Part shown: piece after piece, positions 17,534 to 25,837 of the stretch
How the letters are laid out: every line of letters starts with the position of its first letter
How positions within the stretch are numbered: position 1 is the stretch's first letter
Source: Hyphomicrobiales bacterium
GTDB lineage: Bacteria > Pseudomonadota > Alphaproteobacteria > Rhizobiales > Rhizobiaceae
DNA length: 64,000 bases
Direction: 5' to 3'
Assembly (NCBI GenBank): GCA_900466005.1
Contig: UEGQ01000007.1
Span: forward strand, 62,001-126,000
Made by a program: the position numbers and the translations under genes
Notes under the pieces: model-generated
What the model saw: the letters and a program-made list of their open reading frames with translations, nothing else
What the model was told of the DNA's origin: nothing
Databases searched by the model: none

Positions 17534-18271
17534 TCAGGCAAGGGCGTCCGGCGTTCCGAAACGGATGCGGAACCGGCGGTTCTCCTTGCCCTTCTTTTCA
17601 ATCTTGGCGATATGAATCGCCCCGACCTCCTGGGTCTCGGAAACATGTGTGCCGCCGCAGGGCTGGCTGTCAACGGCGGAGTCTTCGCCGATGCAGACGA
17701 GGCTCACCCGGCCCATGCCGACCGGCGGTCGAACGTTCTTCGACTTGACTATGCCCGGATTGGCGACGAGCTCCTCGTCGGTGATCCATTGTACGAAGAT
17801 CGGATGGTTTTCAGAGACGAGCCGCATCAGGTCCTTCGTCACCGTGTCGCGGTCGATCGTCTCCGTCATGTCGAAATCGACACGCGACTCGTCCTCGCCG
17901 ACGGCGGCGCCGGTGATCGGGAAGGGGCAGACCACCGAGAGCAGGTGGCAGGCCGTGTGCATCCGCATGAGCTTGTAGCGTCTCGGCCAGTCGACGTGCA
18001 TCACGAGCGTCTCGCCGACCGTCGGAAGATCCTGCCCCTCCGCCGGCATGTGAAGGATAATGTCTTTCGTGGCACCATGCCGGGTGACGTCGAGCGCGAT
18101 CCTCGTACCGTCGGCGCGTTCGAGAAAGCCGGTGTCCCCGGGCTGGCCACCCGAGGTCGCGTAGAAGCAGGTCCGGTCGGTTTCGATACTGCCGTCCTCG
18201 TTGACCGCCGTCACCACCGCTTCGCAGGTCGAAAGATAGAAGTCATCGCGGTAGAGGGCGGTCGTCGGCAT
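17534..18271 (-). CDS. Alanyl-tRNA editing protein (AlaX-like)
   Basis: A 245-residue free-standing homologue of the AlaRS editing domain, hydrolysing Ser-tRNA(Ala) or Gly-tRNA(Ala). Zinc-site motifs are MHTACHLLSVV (HxxxH) and PCGGTHVSETQEVG (CxxxH), and the N terminus has FYATSGGQPGDTGFL as in AlaX/AlaRS. Lies between cysK (10 bases) and the sulfurtransferase gene (18 bases), so very likely co-transcribed. Placing serine-mischarging correction beside cysteine synthesis, which consumes activated serine, makes physiological sense but is inference. Confidence 0.9.
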   Translation of the reverse strand: MPTTALYRDDFYLSTCEAVVTAVNEDGSIETDRTCFYATSGGQPGDTGFLERADGTRIALDVTRHGATKDIILHMPAEGQDLPTVGETLVMHVDWPRRYKLMRMHTACHLLSVVCPFPITGAAVGEDESRVDFDMTETIDRDTVTKDLMRLVSENHPIFVQWITDEELVANPGIVKSKNVRPPVGMGRVSLVCIGEDSAVDSQPCGGTHVSETQEVGAIHIAKIEKKGKENRRFRIRFGTPDALA

Positions 18272-18281
18272 GGTTTCTCGC

Positions 18282-19319
18282 TTATGCGGCCTCGAAGGGC
18301 AGGTCGAATTCTGTCGTCGTCTCGATCCAGCCGGGCACCGGCAGGGCCTTCGACGCGAGGAAGGCGGGGTTGAAGAGCTTGGACTGATAGCGGTTGCCGT
18401 AGTCGCAGAGCATGGTCACGATGGTATGCCCCGGACCGAGCTCACGGGCAAGGCGGATCGCGCCAGCGATATTGATGCCCGACGAGCCGCCGAGGCAGAG
18501 GCCTTCCTGCTGCACGAGGTCGAAGATGATCGGCAACGCTTCGGAATCCGGGATCTGATAGGCGAAGTCCGGCGTGAAGCCTTCGAGATTGGCGGTGATG
18601 CGGCCTTGACCGATGCCTTCAGTGATCGAGGAGCCGGAGGACTTCAGCTCGCCGTTCCGGTAGTATTCGTAGAGCGCAGCGCCCTCGGGATCGGCGATGC
18701 CGATTTTGACGTCGCGCTTCAGCTCCCGCAGGCCTGCGGCGGTTCCGGCCAGCGTGCCGCCCGAGCCGACGGCGCAGATGAAGCCGTCCACCTTGCCCTC
18801 GGTCTGCGCGAAGATTTCCCGCGCGGTGGTCGCGACATGAGCGTCGCGGTTGACGGTGTTGTCGAACTGGTTCGCCCAGATCGCTCCGTTCGGCTCCGTC
18901 CTCGCCAGCTGTTCGGCGAGGCGGCCGGAGAGCCGCACATAGTTATTCGGGTTCTTGTAGGGAACGGCCGGAACCTCGACGAGTTCGGCACCGAGCAGAC
19001 GCAGTGCGTCCTTCTTTTCCTGGCTCTGGGTTTCGGGAATGACGATCACCGTGCGATAGCCGAGCGCCTTGGCGACGAGCGTGAGCCCGATGCCGGTATT
19101 GCCGGCCGTGCCTTCGACGATGACGCCGCCGGGTGCGAGCAGGCCTTTCCGCTCGGCATCGCGGATGATGTAGAGGGCGGCGCGATCCTTGACCGACTGG
19201 CCGGGGTTCAGGAACTCCGCCTTGCCGAGAATGGTGCAGCCGGTCGCCTCAGAGGCGTTCTTCAGCCGGATGAGCGGCGTGTTGCCGATCGCCTCGAGGA
19301 CGGAGGGACGAAATGCCAT
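18282..19319 (-). CDS. cysK: Cysteine synthase family PLP enzyme
   Basis: A 345-residue O-acetylserine sulfhydrylase-type enzyme making cysteine from O-acetylserine and sulfide. Visible motifs: NTPLIRLKNAS, the PLP lysine in GQSVKDRAA, the substrate loop EGTAGNTGIGL (canonical CysK has PTSGNTG, so this is the TAGNTG subgroup), phosphate loop VGSGGTLAG and GGSSGIN near the C terminus. First gene of the cysK-alaX-sseA operon. The variant loop leaves open a related activity such as use of another activated serine, so the symbol is by family. Confidence 0.87.
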   Translation of the reverse strand: MAFRPSVLEAIGNTPLIRLKNASEATGCTILGKAEFLNPGQSVKDRAALYIIRDAERKGLLAPGGVIVEGTAGNTGIGLTLVAKALGYRTVIVIPETQSQEKKDALRLLGAELVEVPAVPYKNPNNYVRLSGRLAEQLARTEPNGAIWANQFDNTVNRDAHVATTAREIFAQTEGKVDGFICAVGSGGTLAGTAAGLRELKRDVKIGIADPEGAALYEYYRNGELKSSGSSITEGIGQGRITANLEGFTPDFAYQIPDSEALPIIFDLVQQEGLCLGGSSGINIAGAIRLARELGPGHTIVTMLCDYGNRYQSKLFNPAFLASKALPVPGWIETTTEFDLPFEAA

Positions 19320-19458
19320 GGGATGAGCCTTCTCTCTGTCGGAAGATTAAGGAGCGACTTTTCAAATCTCAAGACGAAGAAGACAAGGAATTCGGTTCCG
19401 CGGCGGAGCGTCGGCATAGAAAAACCGTGCTTTGCGGGCGATTGGACGCGAGCGCCAT

Positions 19459-20907
19459 CTATCCCGCCGACGGACCGGCGAGCCAGCGAAAGGCGGCCAG
19501 CGCCCGTTCGCGCGCCGCCTTGTGGTCGACGATCGGCCGTGGATAGGTCTTACCGAGGGAAACGCCGGCGTCTTCGAGCACTGGAAGCGGCGCGTCGAAG
19601 GGCCTGTGGACGAACCGGTCCGGGAGTGCCTTCAGCTCCGGCACGAAGCGGCGGACATATTGGCCGTCGGGATCGAATTTCTCGCCCTGGCTGATCGGGT
19701 TGAAGATGCGGAAGAAGGGGGCGGCATCGGCGCCGGAGCCGGCGACCCATTGCCAGTTCGCGGCATTCGAAGCCGGATCGGCATCGACGAGCGTGTCGCG
19801 GAACCAGCGCTCGCCCTCGCGCCAGTCGATCAGGAGGTCCTTGACGAGGAAGGAGGCGACGATCATGCGCACGCGGTTGTGCATCCAGCCCGTCTGCCAG
19901 AGCTGCCGCATGCCCGCATCGATGATCGGGTAACCGGTCTCGCCGCGCTGCCACCGCCGCAGCCCTTCCGGATCGTTCCGCCACGGGAAGCCGTCGAACT
20001 TTTCCGAAAAGTTGCGGTGTGCGAGCGCGGGACAGTGAGAGAGCAGGTGATAGCCGAACTCGCGCCAGACAAGTTCCTTGCGGAAGCTCGTGACGTCCTC
20101 GGCAGGCACGCTCCCTGAGAGTTCTCGCGTCGCGTGCCACACCCGCGCCGGCGAGATTTCGCCGAGGGCGAGGTGCGGCGAGAGCATGGAGACATGCGGC
20201 TCGGCGGGAAAATCACGGCCGACGGCATATCCCGCGAGACCGGTCCTGACGAAAGCCTCGAGCCGTTTGCGGGCACCGGTTTCGCCCGGCGTCCAGAGCT
20301 CGCGGAATGCCGCGGCCCAGTCCGGCTTCGTCGGCAGGAGGTGCCAATCATCGAGCGTCCCGGTGTTCGGCCATTCGGCCGGCGCGGGCAGGGCGCTCGG
20401 CGCTTCGATCGGACCCTCGGGCTCTACGGATGCCTCGAAGGCGCGCCAGAACGGCGTATAAACGCGATAGAAGCGTCCTGTGCCCGTCTTCATCCGCGAC
20501 GGATCGTGCAGCAGCTGGCCGGAAAAGCCGTACACCGTGACCCCGCCGGAGCGAAGCGTCGACTTCAGCGCCGAATCGGTTTCGATCCCGGCGGGGTCGT
20601 AACGCTTGTTCCAGAGGATTTCACTCGCGCCGGTCTCGGCGATCAGGTCCGACAGAATCGCTTGGGGAGCGCCGCTGCGGAGCAGAAGCCGGCTGCCGCG
20701 TCTCTCCAGCGCATGGCCGAGGGCGACAAGCGAATGGTGCAGCCACCAGGACTGAGCGGCGCCGAGCGGCCCGTTATCCGGCTCGTGTATATAGAGGGGA
20801 AGCACCGGTCGCCCGGCCGCGACGGCATGAACGAGTGCGCGGTTGTCGTCGAGTCGCAGGTCCTTGCGAAACCAGAGAATGACCGGAGTGCCGCCTGCAT
20901 TGTGCAT
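19459..20907 (-). CDS. phrB: Deoxyribodipyrimidine photolyase
   Basis: A 482-residue class I cryptochrome/photolyase that repairs UV cyclobutane pyrimidine dimers using blue light, FAD and an antenna chromophore. The N-terminal alpha/beta antenna domain begins VILWFRKDLRLDDNRAL; the FAD-binding half has FRKELVWREFGYHLL, GETGYPIIDAGMRQLWQTGWMHNRVRMIVASFLVKDLLIDW and DADPASNAANWQWVAGSG, the strongest family signatures. Length matches E. coli PhrB (472). Followed by a 24-residue microprotein gene on the same strand upstream. Confidence 0.95.
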   Translation of the reverse strand: MHNAGGTPVILWFRKDLRLDDNRALVHAVAAGRPVLPLYIHEPDNGPLGAAQSWWLHHSLVALGHALERRGSRLLLRSGAPQAILSDLIAETGASEILWNKRYDPAGIETDSALKSTLRSGGVTVYGFSGQLLHDPSRMKTGTGRFYRVYTPFWRAFEASVEPEGPIEAPSALPAPAEWPNTGTLDDWHLLPTKPDWAAAFRELWTPGETGARKRLEAFVRTGLAGYAVGRDFPAEPHVSMLSPHLALGEISPARVWHATRELSGSVPAEDVTSFRKELVWREFGYHLLSHCPALAHRNFSEKFDGFPWRNDPEGLRRWQRGETGYPIIDAGMRQLWQTGWMHNRVRMIVASFLVKDLLIDWREGERWFRDTLVDADPASNAANWQWVAGSGADAAPFFRIFNPISQGEKFDPDGQYVRRFVPELKALPDRFVHRPFDAPLPVLEDAGVSLGKTYPRPIVDHKAARERALAAFRWLAGPSAG

Positions 20908-20984
20908 CTGTCGTCTCGCCTGTCGCTGCCGTCGGCATTTTATAGGGGACGCGAGGCGAACAGGCTACGGCCTCATGCATATGT

Positions 20985-21059
20985 TCAGGCGAAGCCGAAG
21001 AAGGACAGGATTGCGATCACCACGACGACGAGTCCGACAAGATAGATGAGCTGGTTCAT
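20985..21059 (-). CDS. 24-residue single-pass membrane microprotein
   Basis: ATG 21059 to TGA 20985 encodes MNQLIYLVGLVVVVIAILSF plus FGFA, almost entirely one hydrophobic helix with no charged residues. A textbook ribosome site (GAAGGAGAAAACG) lies just before the ATG. Codons end almost only in C or G, like core genes. Too short for usual gene finders. It lies 78 bases upstream of the photolyase start on the same strand. I believe similar tiny proteins occur in other rhizobia, but this is from memory. Function unknown. Confidence 0.7.
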   Translation of the reverse strand: MNQLIYLVGLVVVVIAILSFFGFA

Positions 21060-21536
21060 CGTTTTCTCCTTCTCAGGGTTCCGGAGAAGAATGGTCGCAC
21101 ACGGGGATTGTTCCGAAGGGCATCCGTCGAGGGCCGGCGAGAAACGAAAAATGCGGCGGGTTCATACCCGCCGCAAGTTGTTCCGTCTCCGAGTAGAGAC
21201 TGGGCTGGGAGCAACCTCGCTGGACCGCACAAGGTGGATGGGCGCGGCCCGGCGATCGCGACAAACGCGCGGCCGGCTGCTTTGTTCCAGGTGGGCGGAG
21301 ACTTTCTTCAGAGACGGAGGCTGGAACGGCAAACCCCGCTTCCCGGGGGAGGAAGCGGGGAACGATGCCGTTTTTCGCCGGCGCGCCTCAGGGGGGTGCG
21401 CACGCCGGCACCGCCAAACGCATCGGACACGGGAATGTTCCTCGGCGCGAACAACTGAGAAGGGAAAGAGGTGCAAAAATGACGGACCTGATTTGGTCCG
21501 CTCGGGCACGGGAAGGATAGAGAGATTTGGGAGCGG
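21060..21536. other. Structured intergenic region, possible ncRNA on the minus strand
   Basis: No protein gene is credible in these 477 bases. There are several strong hairpins: 21334-21360 (10-bp stem), 21377-21409 (7-bp outer stem), and 21153-21174 (9-bp stem, TCAT loop) whose minus-strand 3' side runs into TTTTTCG, a rho-independent terminator. A minus-strand transcript of up to about 380 bases, or read-through from tRNA-Cys, would end there. No match to RNase P, tmRNA, SRP or 6S signatures could be recognised by eye. Confidence 0.4.
21146..21174 (-). terminator. Minus-strand terminator between tRNA-Cys and the microprotein gene
   Basis: GCGGCGGGT and ACCCGCCGC (21153-21174) form a perfect 9-bp stem with a 4-base loop; the minus strand continues ATTTTTCGTTT, a T-run. 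Confidence 0.7.
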
Positions 21537-21610
21537 TGGAGGCCTCGCCCGGAATCGAACCGGGGTGCAAGGATTTGCAGTCCTCTGCGTAACCACTCCG
21601 CCACGAGGCC
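21537..21610 (-). tRNA. tRNA-Cys (GCA)
   Basis: 74-base cloverleaf on the minus strand with acceptor GGCCTCG/CGAGGCC, discriminator T, encoded CCA, GGTTCGATTCC T-loop, and anticodon loop CTGCAAA giving anticodon GCA. Confidence 0.97.
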
Positions 21611-21739
21611 ATCCGATGCTTTAAAAGCGAGTGGTGTCGGGCGTTTAGAACGGATCAAAGACGAGTGCAAGGGGGAACCACGACGCAGGCATGTTTTTTT
21701 GTCGGGCACCTCGTCGACGTCGGGAAATTCGCGCTGGAC

Positions 21740-22018
21740 TCAGTGCCCGGCGCGATTGACCTGTGGATAGCGCTTGCGCCACCAGATCGCGGCCTTGCGT
21801 CTGCGCCGGCGCACCGAGGGCAGTTCGTGCGACAGGATCAGCAGCCCCAGCGGAATCATCCAGAAGCCCAGAACCGGGAGGAAGCCGAGGATACCGCCGG
21901 CGACGAGGCCGGAACCCACGGCAACGCGCCCATTGCGCGAGCGGGGGAACGGCAGTTCCAGCCGCCCGAGGATGAGGCGGCCTTTCTCCCTGTCGATGCG
22001 ATATTTCTTTTCGGCCAT
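21740..22018 (-). CDS. Small conserved membrane protein
   Basis: A 92-residue protein. After a basic N terminus (MAEKKYRIDREKGRLILGRLELPFPRS) come two hydrophobic stretches, GRVAVGSGLVAGGILGFLP and GFWMIPLGLLILSHEL, then a very basic tail (RRRRRKAAIWWRKRYPQ). The pattern of a glycine-rich hairpin ending near FLPVLGFWMIPLGL resembles PGPGW-type transmembrane proteins. Codon use is core-like. No operon partner; function unknown. An unrelated longer frame is on the same strand but has poorer start context. Confidence 0.75.
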   Translation of the reverse strand: MAEKKYRIDREKGRLILGRLELPFPRSRNGRVAVGSGLVAGGILGFLPVLGFWMIPLGLLILSHELPSVRRRRRKAAIWWRKRYPQVNRAGH

Positions 22019-22180
22019 TCGTTACCTGTATCACCTAAAGGCGCCAAAACCTTGTCTCGCCAGGGGAAAAGATGGGGACGGGTGGGAATTGCACAAGGGC
22101 GCGGCGTTTTTTTTGAAAAAACCGCTTGGCAAATCGTGCCAGCATTTGTATTAGCCCCCTCACGCCGCGGCGAGCGGTGA

Positions 22181-22255
22181 TCCCTGGTAGCTCAGCGGTA
22201 GAGCATTCGACTGTTAATCGACAGGTCGCCGGTTCGAATCCGGCCCGGGGAGCCA
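22181..22255 (+). tRNA. tRNA-Asn (GTT)
   Basis: 75-base cloverleaf: acceptor TCCCTGG/CCGGGGA, D-arm AGCTCAGCGGTAGAGC, anticodon loop CTGTTAA (GTT), T-loop GGTTCGAATCC, discriminator G and encoded CCA. Confidence 0.98.
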
Positions 22256-22280
22256 GTTTCTCAGCAGAAGTGCTGAATGC

Positions 22281-22317
22281 AAGGCCGGTTCGGTTTCCGA
22301 ACCGGCCTTTGTTTTTT
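22281..22317 (+). terminator. Terminator after tRNA-Asn
   Basis: AAGGCCGGTTCGG and CCGAACCGGCCTT form a 13-bp stem followed by TGTTTTTT, ending the tRNA-Asn transcript 25 bases downstream. Confidence 0.9.
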
Positions 22318-22474
22318 CCGGAGCCGCCGGCCGGTCCGGACCTTCCCGCCGTGCTTTTCGATGTCAGTTCGTCGCGATTTCCCCCGATCGCGGAGGGGAA
22401 GCCTTGAAAGCGGCCCTTCCTGCAATTATGACACGCCGAGAGACAGACACCCGGCCGCAAGTGGGACGACAATC

Positions 22475-23137
22475 ATGATGGACTTCGAAGCTGCACGCAC
22501 CAAGATGGTGGACAACCAGATACGTACGACCGATGTGACGTCGCATTCCGTGCTTTCGGCGTTCCTGACGGTACCGCGCGAGGCATTCGTGCCGACCGAG
22601 CTGAAGCCGCTCGCCTATATCGACGAGGACCTGCAGGTCGCGGGCGGTAACCCGCCCCGCTACATCATGGAGCCGTCGCCGCTCGCCAAGCTCATCCAGC
22701 TCGCCGACATCACCAAGGACGACGTCGTTCTGGAGATCGGTTGCGGCGCCGGCTACGCCGCTGCGATCCTCTCGCAGGTTGCCGGTTCGGTGGTTGCCGT
22801 CGAGTGCGACGAGGCCCTGGCGGCCAAGGCGACAGGTACGCTTTCGGAACTCGGCTACGACAACGTGGCGGTGGTGACCGGCGATCTCGAAAAGGGTTAT
22901 GCGAACGAAGGCCCCTACGACGTCATCTTCGTCAACGGTGCGGTCGAAGAGGTGCCCGAGGCGCTGCTGTCCCAGCTCCACGAGGGGGGGCGACTGGTCG
23001 CCGTCGTCGGCTACGGCAACGCCGCCCGCGCGCGGCTCTACGTCCGCGCTCACGGCGTGTCGTCCTTCGGCGAGCATTTCAACACCTCGGTGAAGCCGCT
23101 GCCGGGCTTCCGCAAGGCGGCCGAATTCGTCTTCTGA
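22475..23137 (+). CDS. Protein-L-isoaspartate O-methyltransferase-like protein
   Basis: A 220-residue SAM-dependent methyltransferase of the PIMT family, which converts isoaspartyl residues in aged proteins to methyl esters for repair. Motif I is VVLEIGCGAGYAAAIL; NPPRYIMEPSPLAKLIQL aligns with the pre-motif region where true PIMTs carry a Ser-rich QTISQP loop, so this divergent loop may mean a different substrate. Start at ATG 22475 (a second ATG follows at once). Upstream of tolC, an arrangement common in rhizobia. The window holds a second, more canonical paralogue at 48.4 kb. Confidence 0.85.
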   Translation: MMDFEAARTKMVDNQIRTTDVTSHSVLSAFLTVPREAFVPTELKPLAYIDEDLQVAGGNPPRYIMEPSPLAKLIQLADITKDDVVLEIGCGAGYAAAILSQVAGSVVAVECDEALAAKATGTLSELGYDNVAVVTGDLEKGYANEGPYDVIFVNGAVEEVPEALLSQLHEGGRLVAVVGYGNAARARLYVRAHGVSSFGEHFNTSVKPLPGFRKAAEFVF

Positions 23138-23387
23138 CCTCCGCCTGCGACATATTGGCCGGGGATGGCACCGCCACCCGGATTGCCTTTGATCGAACCG
23201 ATGCGGCATGTTGTTTTTTGGCAACGTCGTGTCGGTTTTCTTTTTGCGACGGAGCGGTCCGGGTTGCGACTTTGCGAGCGTCGGGTCATCTAGGTGAGGG
23301 AGCTTCCGCGACGGCTCGGGAATCAAAGCCATGGTTTTGCCCGAGGACCGCGTCGGGGTTGGCGGAAAAATTTGGAGTTGATGTCCC

Positions 23388-24773
23388 GTGTCGTTCATTC
23401 GAAAGACCGTATGTGCCGCCACTCTGGCGTCCGTTCTGGCGCTGATGCCGGGAATGGCCGCCGCCGAAACGATCTTCGGCGCCATGGCAAAGGCCTATGA
23501 GAACAATCCGGATCTCAACGCAGTGCGGGCACGCCTCAGGGCGACCGACGAAAACGTCACGATCGCCAAGGCCGGCATGCGGCCGCAGATCGCGGCCACG
23601 GCCTCGGCGACGCAGCTGTCGGTCGGTCACATGAGCGGCATGCCGTCCGGATACACGAACGACTACAATCAGACGGATGTCGGCCTCTCGATCACGCAGA
23701 TGATCTTTGACGGATTTCAGACGCTGAACAATGTCCGTGCAGCGGAATCGGGCGTCTTTGCAAGCCGCGAGAATCTGAAGGCCAACGAGATCTCCATCCT
23801 GCTTGCAGCCGCGCAGGCCTATGCGGATGTGGCGCGCGACCAGCAGATCGTCGTCATCCGCAAACAGAACCTCGCCTTCCTGCAGGAGCAGCTGAACGCG
23901 GCCAATGCCCGTCTCGAAGTGGGTGAGGGAACCCGCACCGACGTCAGCCAGGCAGAGGCCCAGCTCGCCGGCGCGCAGGCGCTTCTCGCTGCGGCGATCG
24001 CGCAGTTGAAGCAGAGCGAGGCGACCTATGTGCAGGTCGTCGGCGAGATGCCCTCCGGCATCAAGCAACCCGGTCCGGCGAGCAAGGCGCTGCCGTCGAC
24101 CCTCGATGGCGCGGTCGCCTCCGCAATTCGCGAGCATCCGTCGGTTCTCGCTGCACTGCACGCGGTGGATGCCGCCGGCTATCAGGTGAAGTCGGCCGAA
24201 GGCATGCTGCTTCCGGGTGTCGTCATCGAGGGCAATGTCGGCCGTCATACGACGACAAATTCGAACAGCAGCGATACGGATTATTCGAGCGCGTCGATCA
24301 CAGCCCAGCTCAAGGTGCCGCTCTACCAGGGCGGCGCGGAATTCGGCCGTATCCGTCAGGCGAAGGAGACGCTCGGCGAGCAGCGGATCATGGTCGACTC
24401 GGCGCGTGCGGCGGTACGCCAGCAGGTAACCTCGGCCTATGCCCAGATGCAGGCCGCGACCGCCGCGATTTCGGCTGCACGCAAGCAGTTGAGCGCCGCC
24501 AATCTCGCTCTCCAGGGCGTCATCGAGGAGCGCAATGTCGGGCAGAAGACCACGCTCGACGTCCTGAATGCGCAGGATACCGTGCTTCAGGCCAAAGAGA
24601 GCCTCGTCGGCTATCAGCGCAACGCGGTCGTCGCCAGCTATTCGGTGCTGGCGGCATCCGGCAAGCTGACCATCCAAAGCCAGGGGCTCGAGGTCGCCGA
24701 ATACCGCTCCGAGGAGCACTACGAAGACGTCAAGGACAAGTGGTTCGGCCTTCGCACGGTCGACGGCCGCTGA
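23388..24773 (+). CDS. tolC: TolC family outer-membrane efflux protein
   Basis: A 461-residue outer-membrane channel that joins inner-membrane exporters for type I secretion and multidrug efflux. GTG start at 23388, signal peptide MSFIRKTVCAATLASVLALMPGMAAA. Two repeated OEP halves are seen: ETIFGAMAKAYENNPDLNAVRARLRATDENV... and DGAVASAIREHPSVLAALHAVDAAGYQVKSAEG, each followed by long coiled-coil helices; the NVGQKTTLDVLNAQD motif near the end is typical of TolC. Length matches (about 450-470). Followed by a strong terminator, so transcribed alone or with the methyltransferase. Confidence 0.94.
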   Translation: MSFIRKTVCAATLASVLALMPGMAAAETIFGAMAKAYENNPDLNAVRARLRATDENVTIAKAGMRPQIAATASATQLSVGHMSGMPSGYTNDYNQTDVGLSITQMIFDGFQTLNNVRAAESGVFASRENLKANEISILLAAAQAYADVARDQQIVVIRKQNLAFLQEQLNAANARLEVGEGTRTDVSQAEAQLAGAQALLAAAIAQLKQSEATYVQVVGEMPSGIKQPGPASKALPSTLDGAVASAIREHPSVLAALHAVDAAGYQVKSAEGMLLPGVVIEGNVGRHTTTNSNSSDTDYSSASITAQLKVPLYQGGAEFGRIRQAKETLGEQRIMVDSARAAVRQQVTSAYAQMQAATAAISAARKQLSAANLALQGVIEERNVGQKTTLDVLNAQDTVLQAKESLVGYQRNAVVASYSVLAASGKLTIQSQGLEVAEYRSEEHYEDVKDKWFGLRTVDGR

Positions 24774-24802
24774 GACTGCCTCCTTCCCGAATAAACCTGT
24801 GC

Positions 24803-24838
24803 ATCACGCCGAAGCGAGCCTGCGGCGTGATTTTTTTC
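24803..24838 (+). terminator. Terminator after tolC
   Basis: ATCACGCC and GGCGTGAT pair around a 13-base loop and are followed by TTTTTTT. Confidence 0.88.
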
Positions 24839-24923
24839 CCCGAGGGAGTATCCTAAGGTGGAACGAATCAATGTCCGGTGCATGGTGCCGGCGATTGAAT
24901 CTTCAGGGAAAACGGGGAAGAAT

Positions 24924-25685
24924 ATGGCTCAGCCAAGTGTAGCGCGTGAACCGTCGATGGAAGAGATCCTGGCGTCGATCCGCCGGATTATCGAGAGCAA
25001 CGATCCGGAAAGCGCGAAACTCGACTCGGCCTCCCTGCCGCCGGTCTACGAAGACGAGGACGGTGACGACGATCTGGCGCTGGCAATCGATGACGCTGCA
25101 CCTGCCATGTATGCCGCGAACGACCGGGGCGGCGCAGTCCCCTCCGTCCAGACCGCCGCTCCTGAACCTGTCGAGAAACCGTCCCCGAAGAGCGTTTCCC
25201 TTGCCGATCTCGCCGCACGCGTCCGCTCGTCGAACGAACGGGTCGAGCCTGTGGTCGGTCGCTCCGTCGAGACGCCGCTGCCGGTCAGCCCGGTGATGAC
25301 CAGCCGTATGGCAGAGTTGCGCTCGTCCATGCCGCAGGTGGAGCCGGAGCGGAAGGTGGTCCAGCATGCCGCCGAGCCGGCAGACACCTTTATCGCACCG
25401 AACGCGCCGGCCGACGTGGTTGTCGAAACACTGCAACCGGTTGCCCCGCAAGGCGAGACGGAGAGTAAGGCGCTCGTTTCGGCCGAAACGCGCGAGCAGG
25501 TGGCCCGCTCCTTCGGCGAACTCGCCGAAGCCATTGACGGTAGCCAGCGCCGCTCGCTCGACGAGATGGCGGAGGAAATGCTCCGTCCGATGCTGCAGGA
25601 ATGGCTCGACGACAATCTTCCGACGCTCGTCGAACGGCTGGTGCGCGAGGAGATCGAACGGGTCGCCCGCGGCCCGCGCCGCTGA
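24924..25685 (+). CDS. popZ: PopZ-like polar organising protein (DUF2497)
   Basis: A 253-residue mostly disordered protein. The conserved N-terminal helix EPSMEEILASIRRIIESND (about 8-26) and C-terminal helices QVARSFGELAEAIDG and LRPMLQEWLDDNLPTLVERLVREEIERVARG define DUF2497/PopZ; the middle is acidic, Pro/Val/Glu-rich. PopZ assembles a polymeric matrix at the cell pole (the growing pole in Rhizobiales) that anchors the chromosome origin through ParB and recruits cell-cycle regulators. Start at ATG 24924 behind GGGGAAG; an in-frame upstream extension lacks support. Followed by valS, as in relatives. Confidence 0.92.
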   Translation: MAQPSVAREPSMEEILASIRRIIESNDPESAKLDSASLPPVYEDEDGDDDLALAIDDAAPAMYAANDRGGAVPSVQTAAPEPVEKPSPKSVSLADLAARVRSSNERVEPVVGRSVETPLPVSPVMTSRMAELRSSMPQVEPERKVVQHAAEPADTFIAPNAPADVVVETLQPVAPQGETESKALVSAETREQVARSFGELAEAIDGSQRRSLDEMAEEMLRPMLQEWLDDNLPTLVERLVREEIERVARGPRR

Positions 25686-25717
25686 TTTTCAGCGACGAAG
25701 ACAGGAACAGGCCGCTT

Positions 25718-25750
25718 CGGGCCGCTCCGGCGTCCGGGGCGGCTTTCTTG
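25718..25750 (+). terminator. Probable terminator after popZ
   Basis: GCCGCTCCGG and CCGGGGCGGC pair with one wobble around CGT, followed by TTTCTTGTT. Confidence 0.6.
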
Positions 25751-25837
25751 TTGACACTGCCGGCCCCGTCCGGTTTACCGCTTAAGTAACATCAATCCGT
25801 GTTGATCCCTTCAACGCTTTCTAGGTTTGGTCAGGAA

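Noticed and set aside
21334-21360. Second cuckoo-type hairpin
   Set aside because: The minus-strand loop reads TCCCCCG rather than CCTCCTCCC and no repeat of the motif follows, so it is not assigned to that family.
21100-21480. RNase P, tmRNA, 6S or SRP RNA
   Set aside because: Some segments looked similar (for example AGAAAGTC and AAAGCAGCC) but the diagnostic cores were absent, so no named RNA is called.
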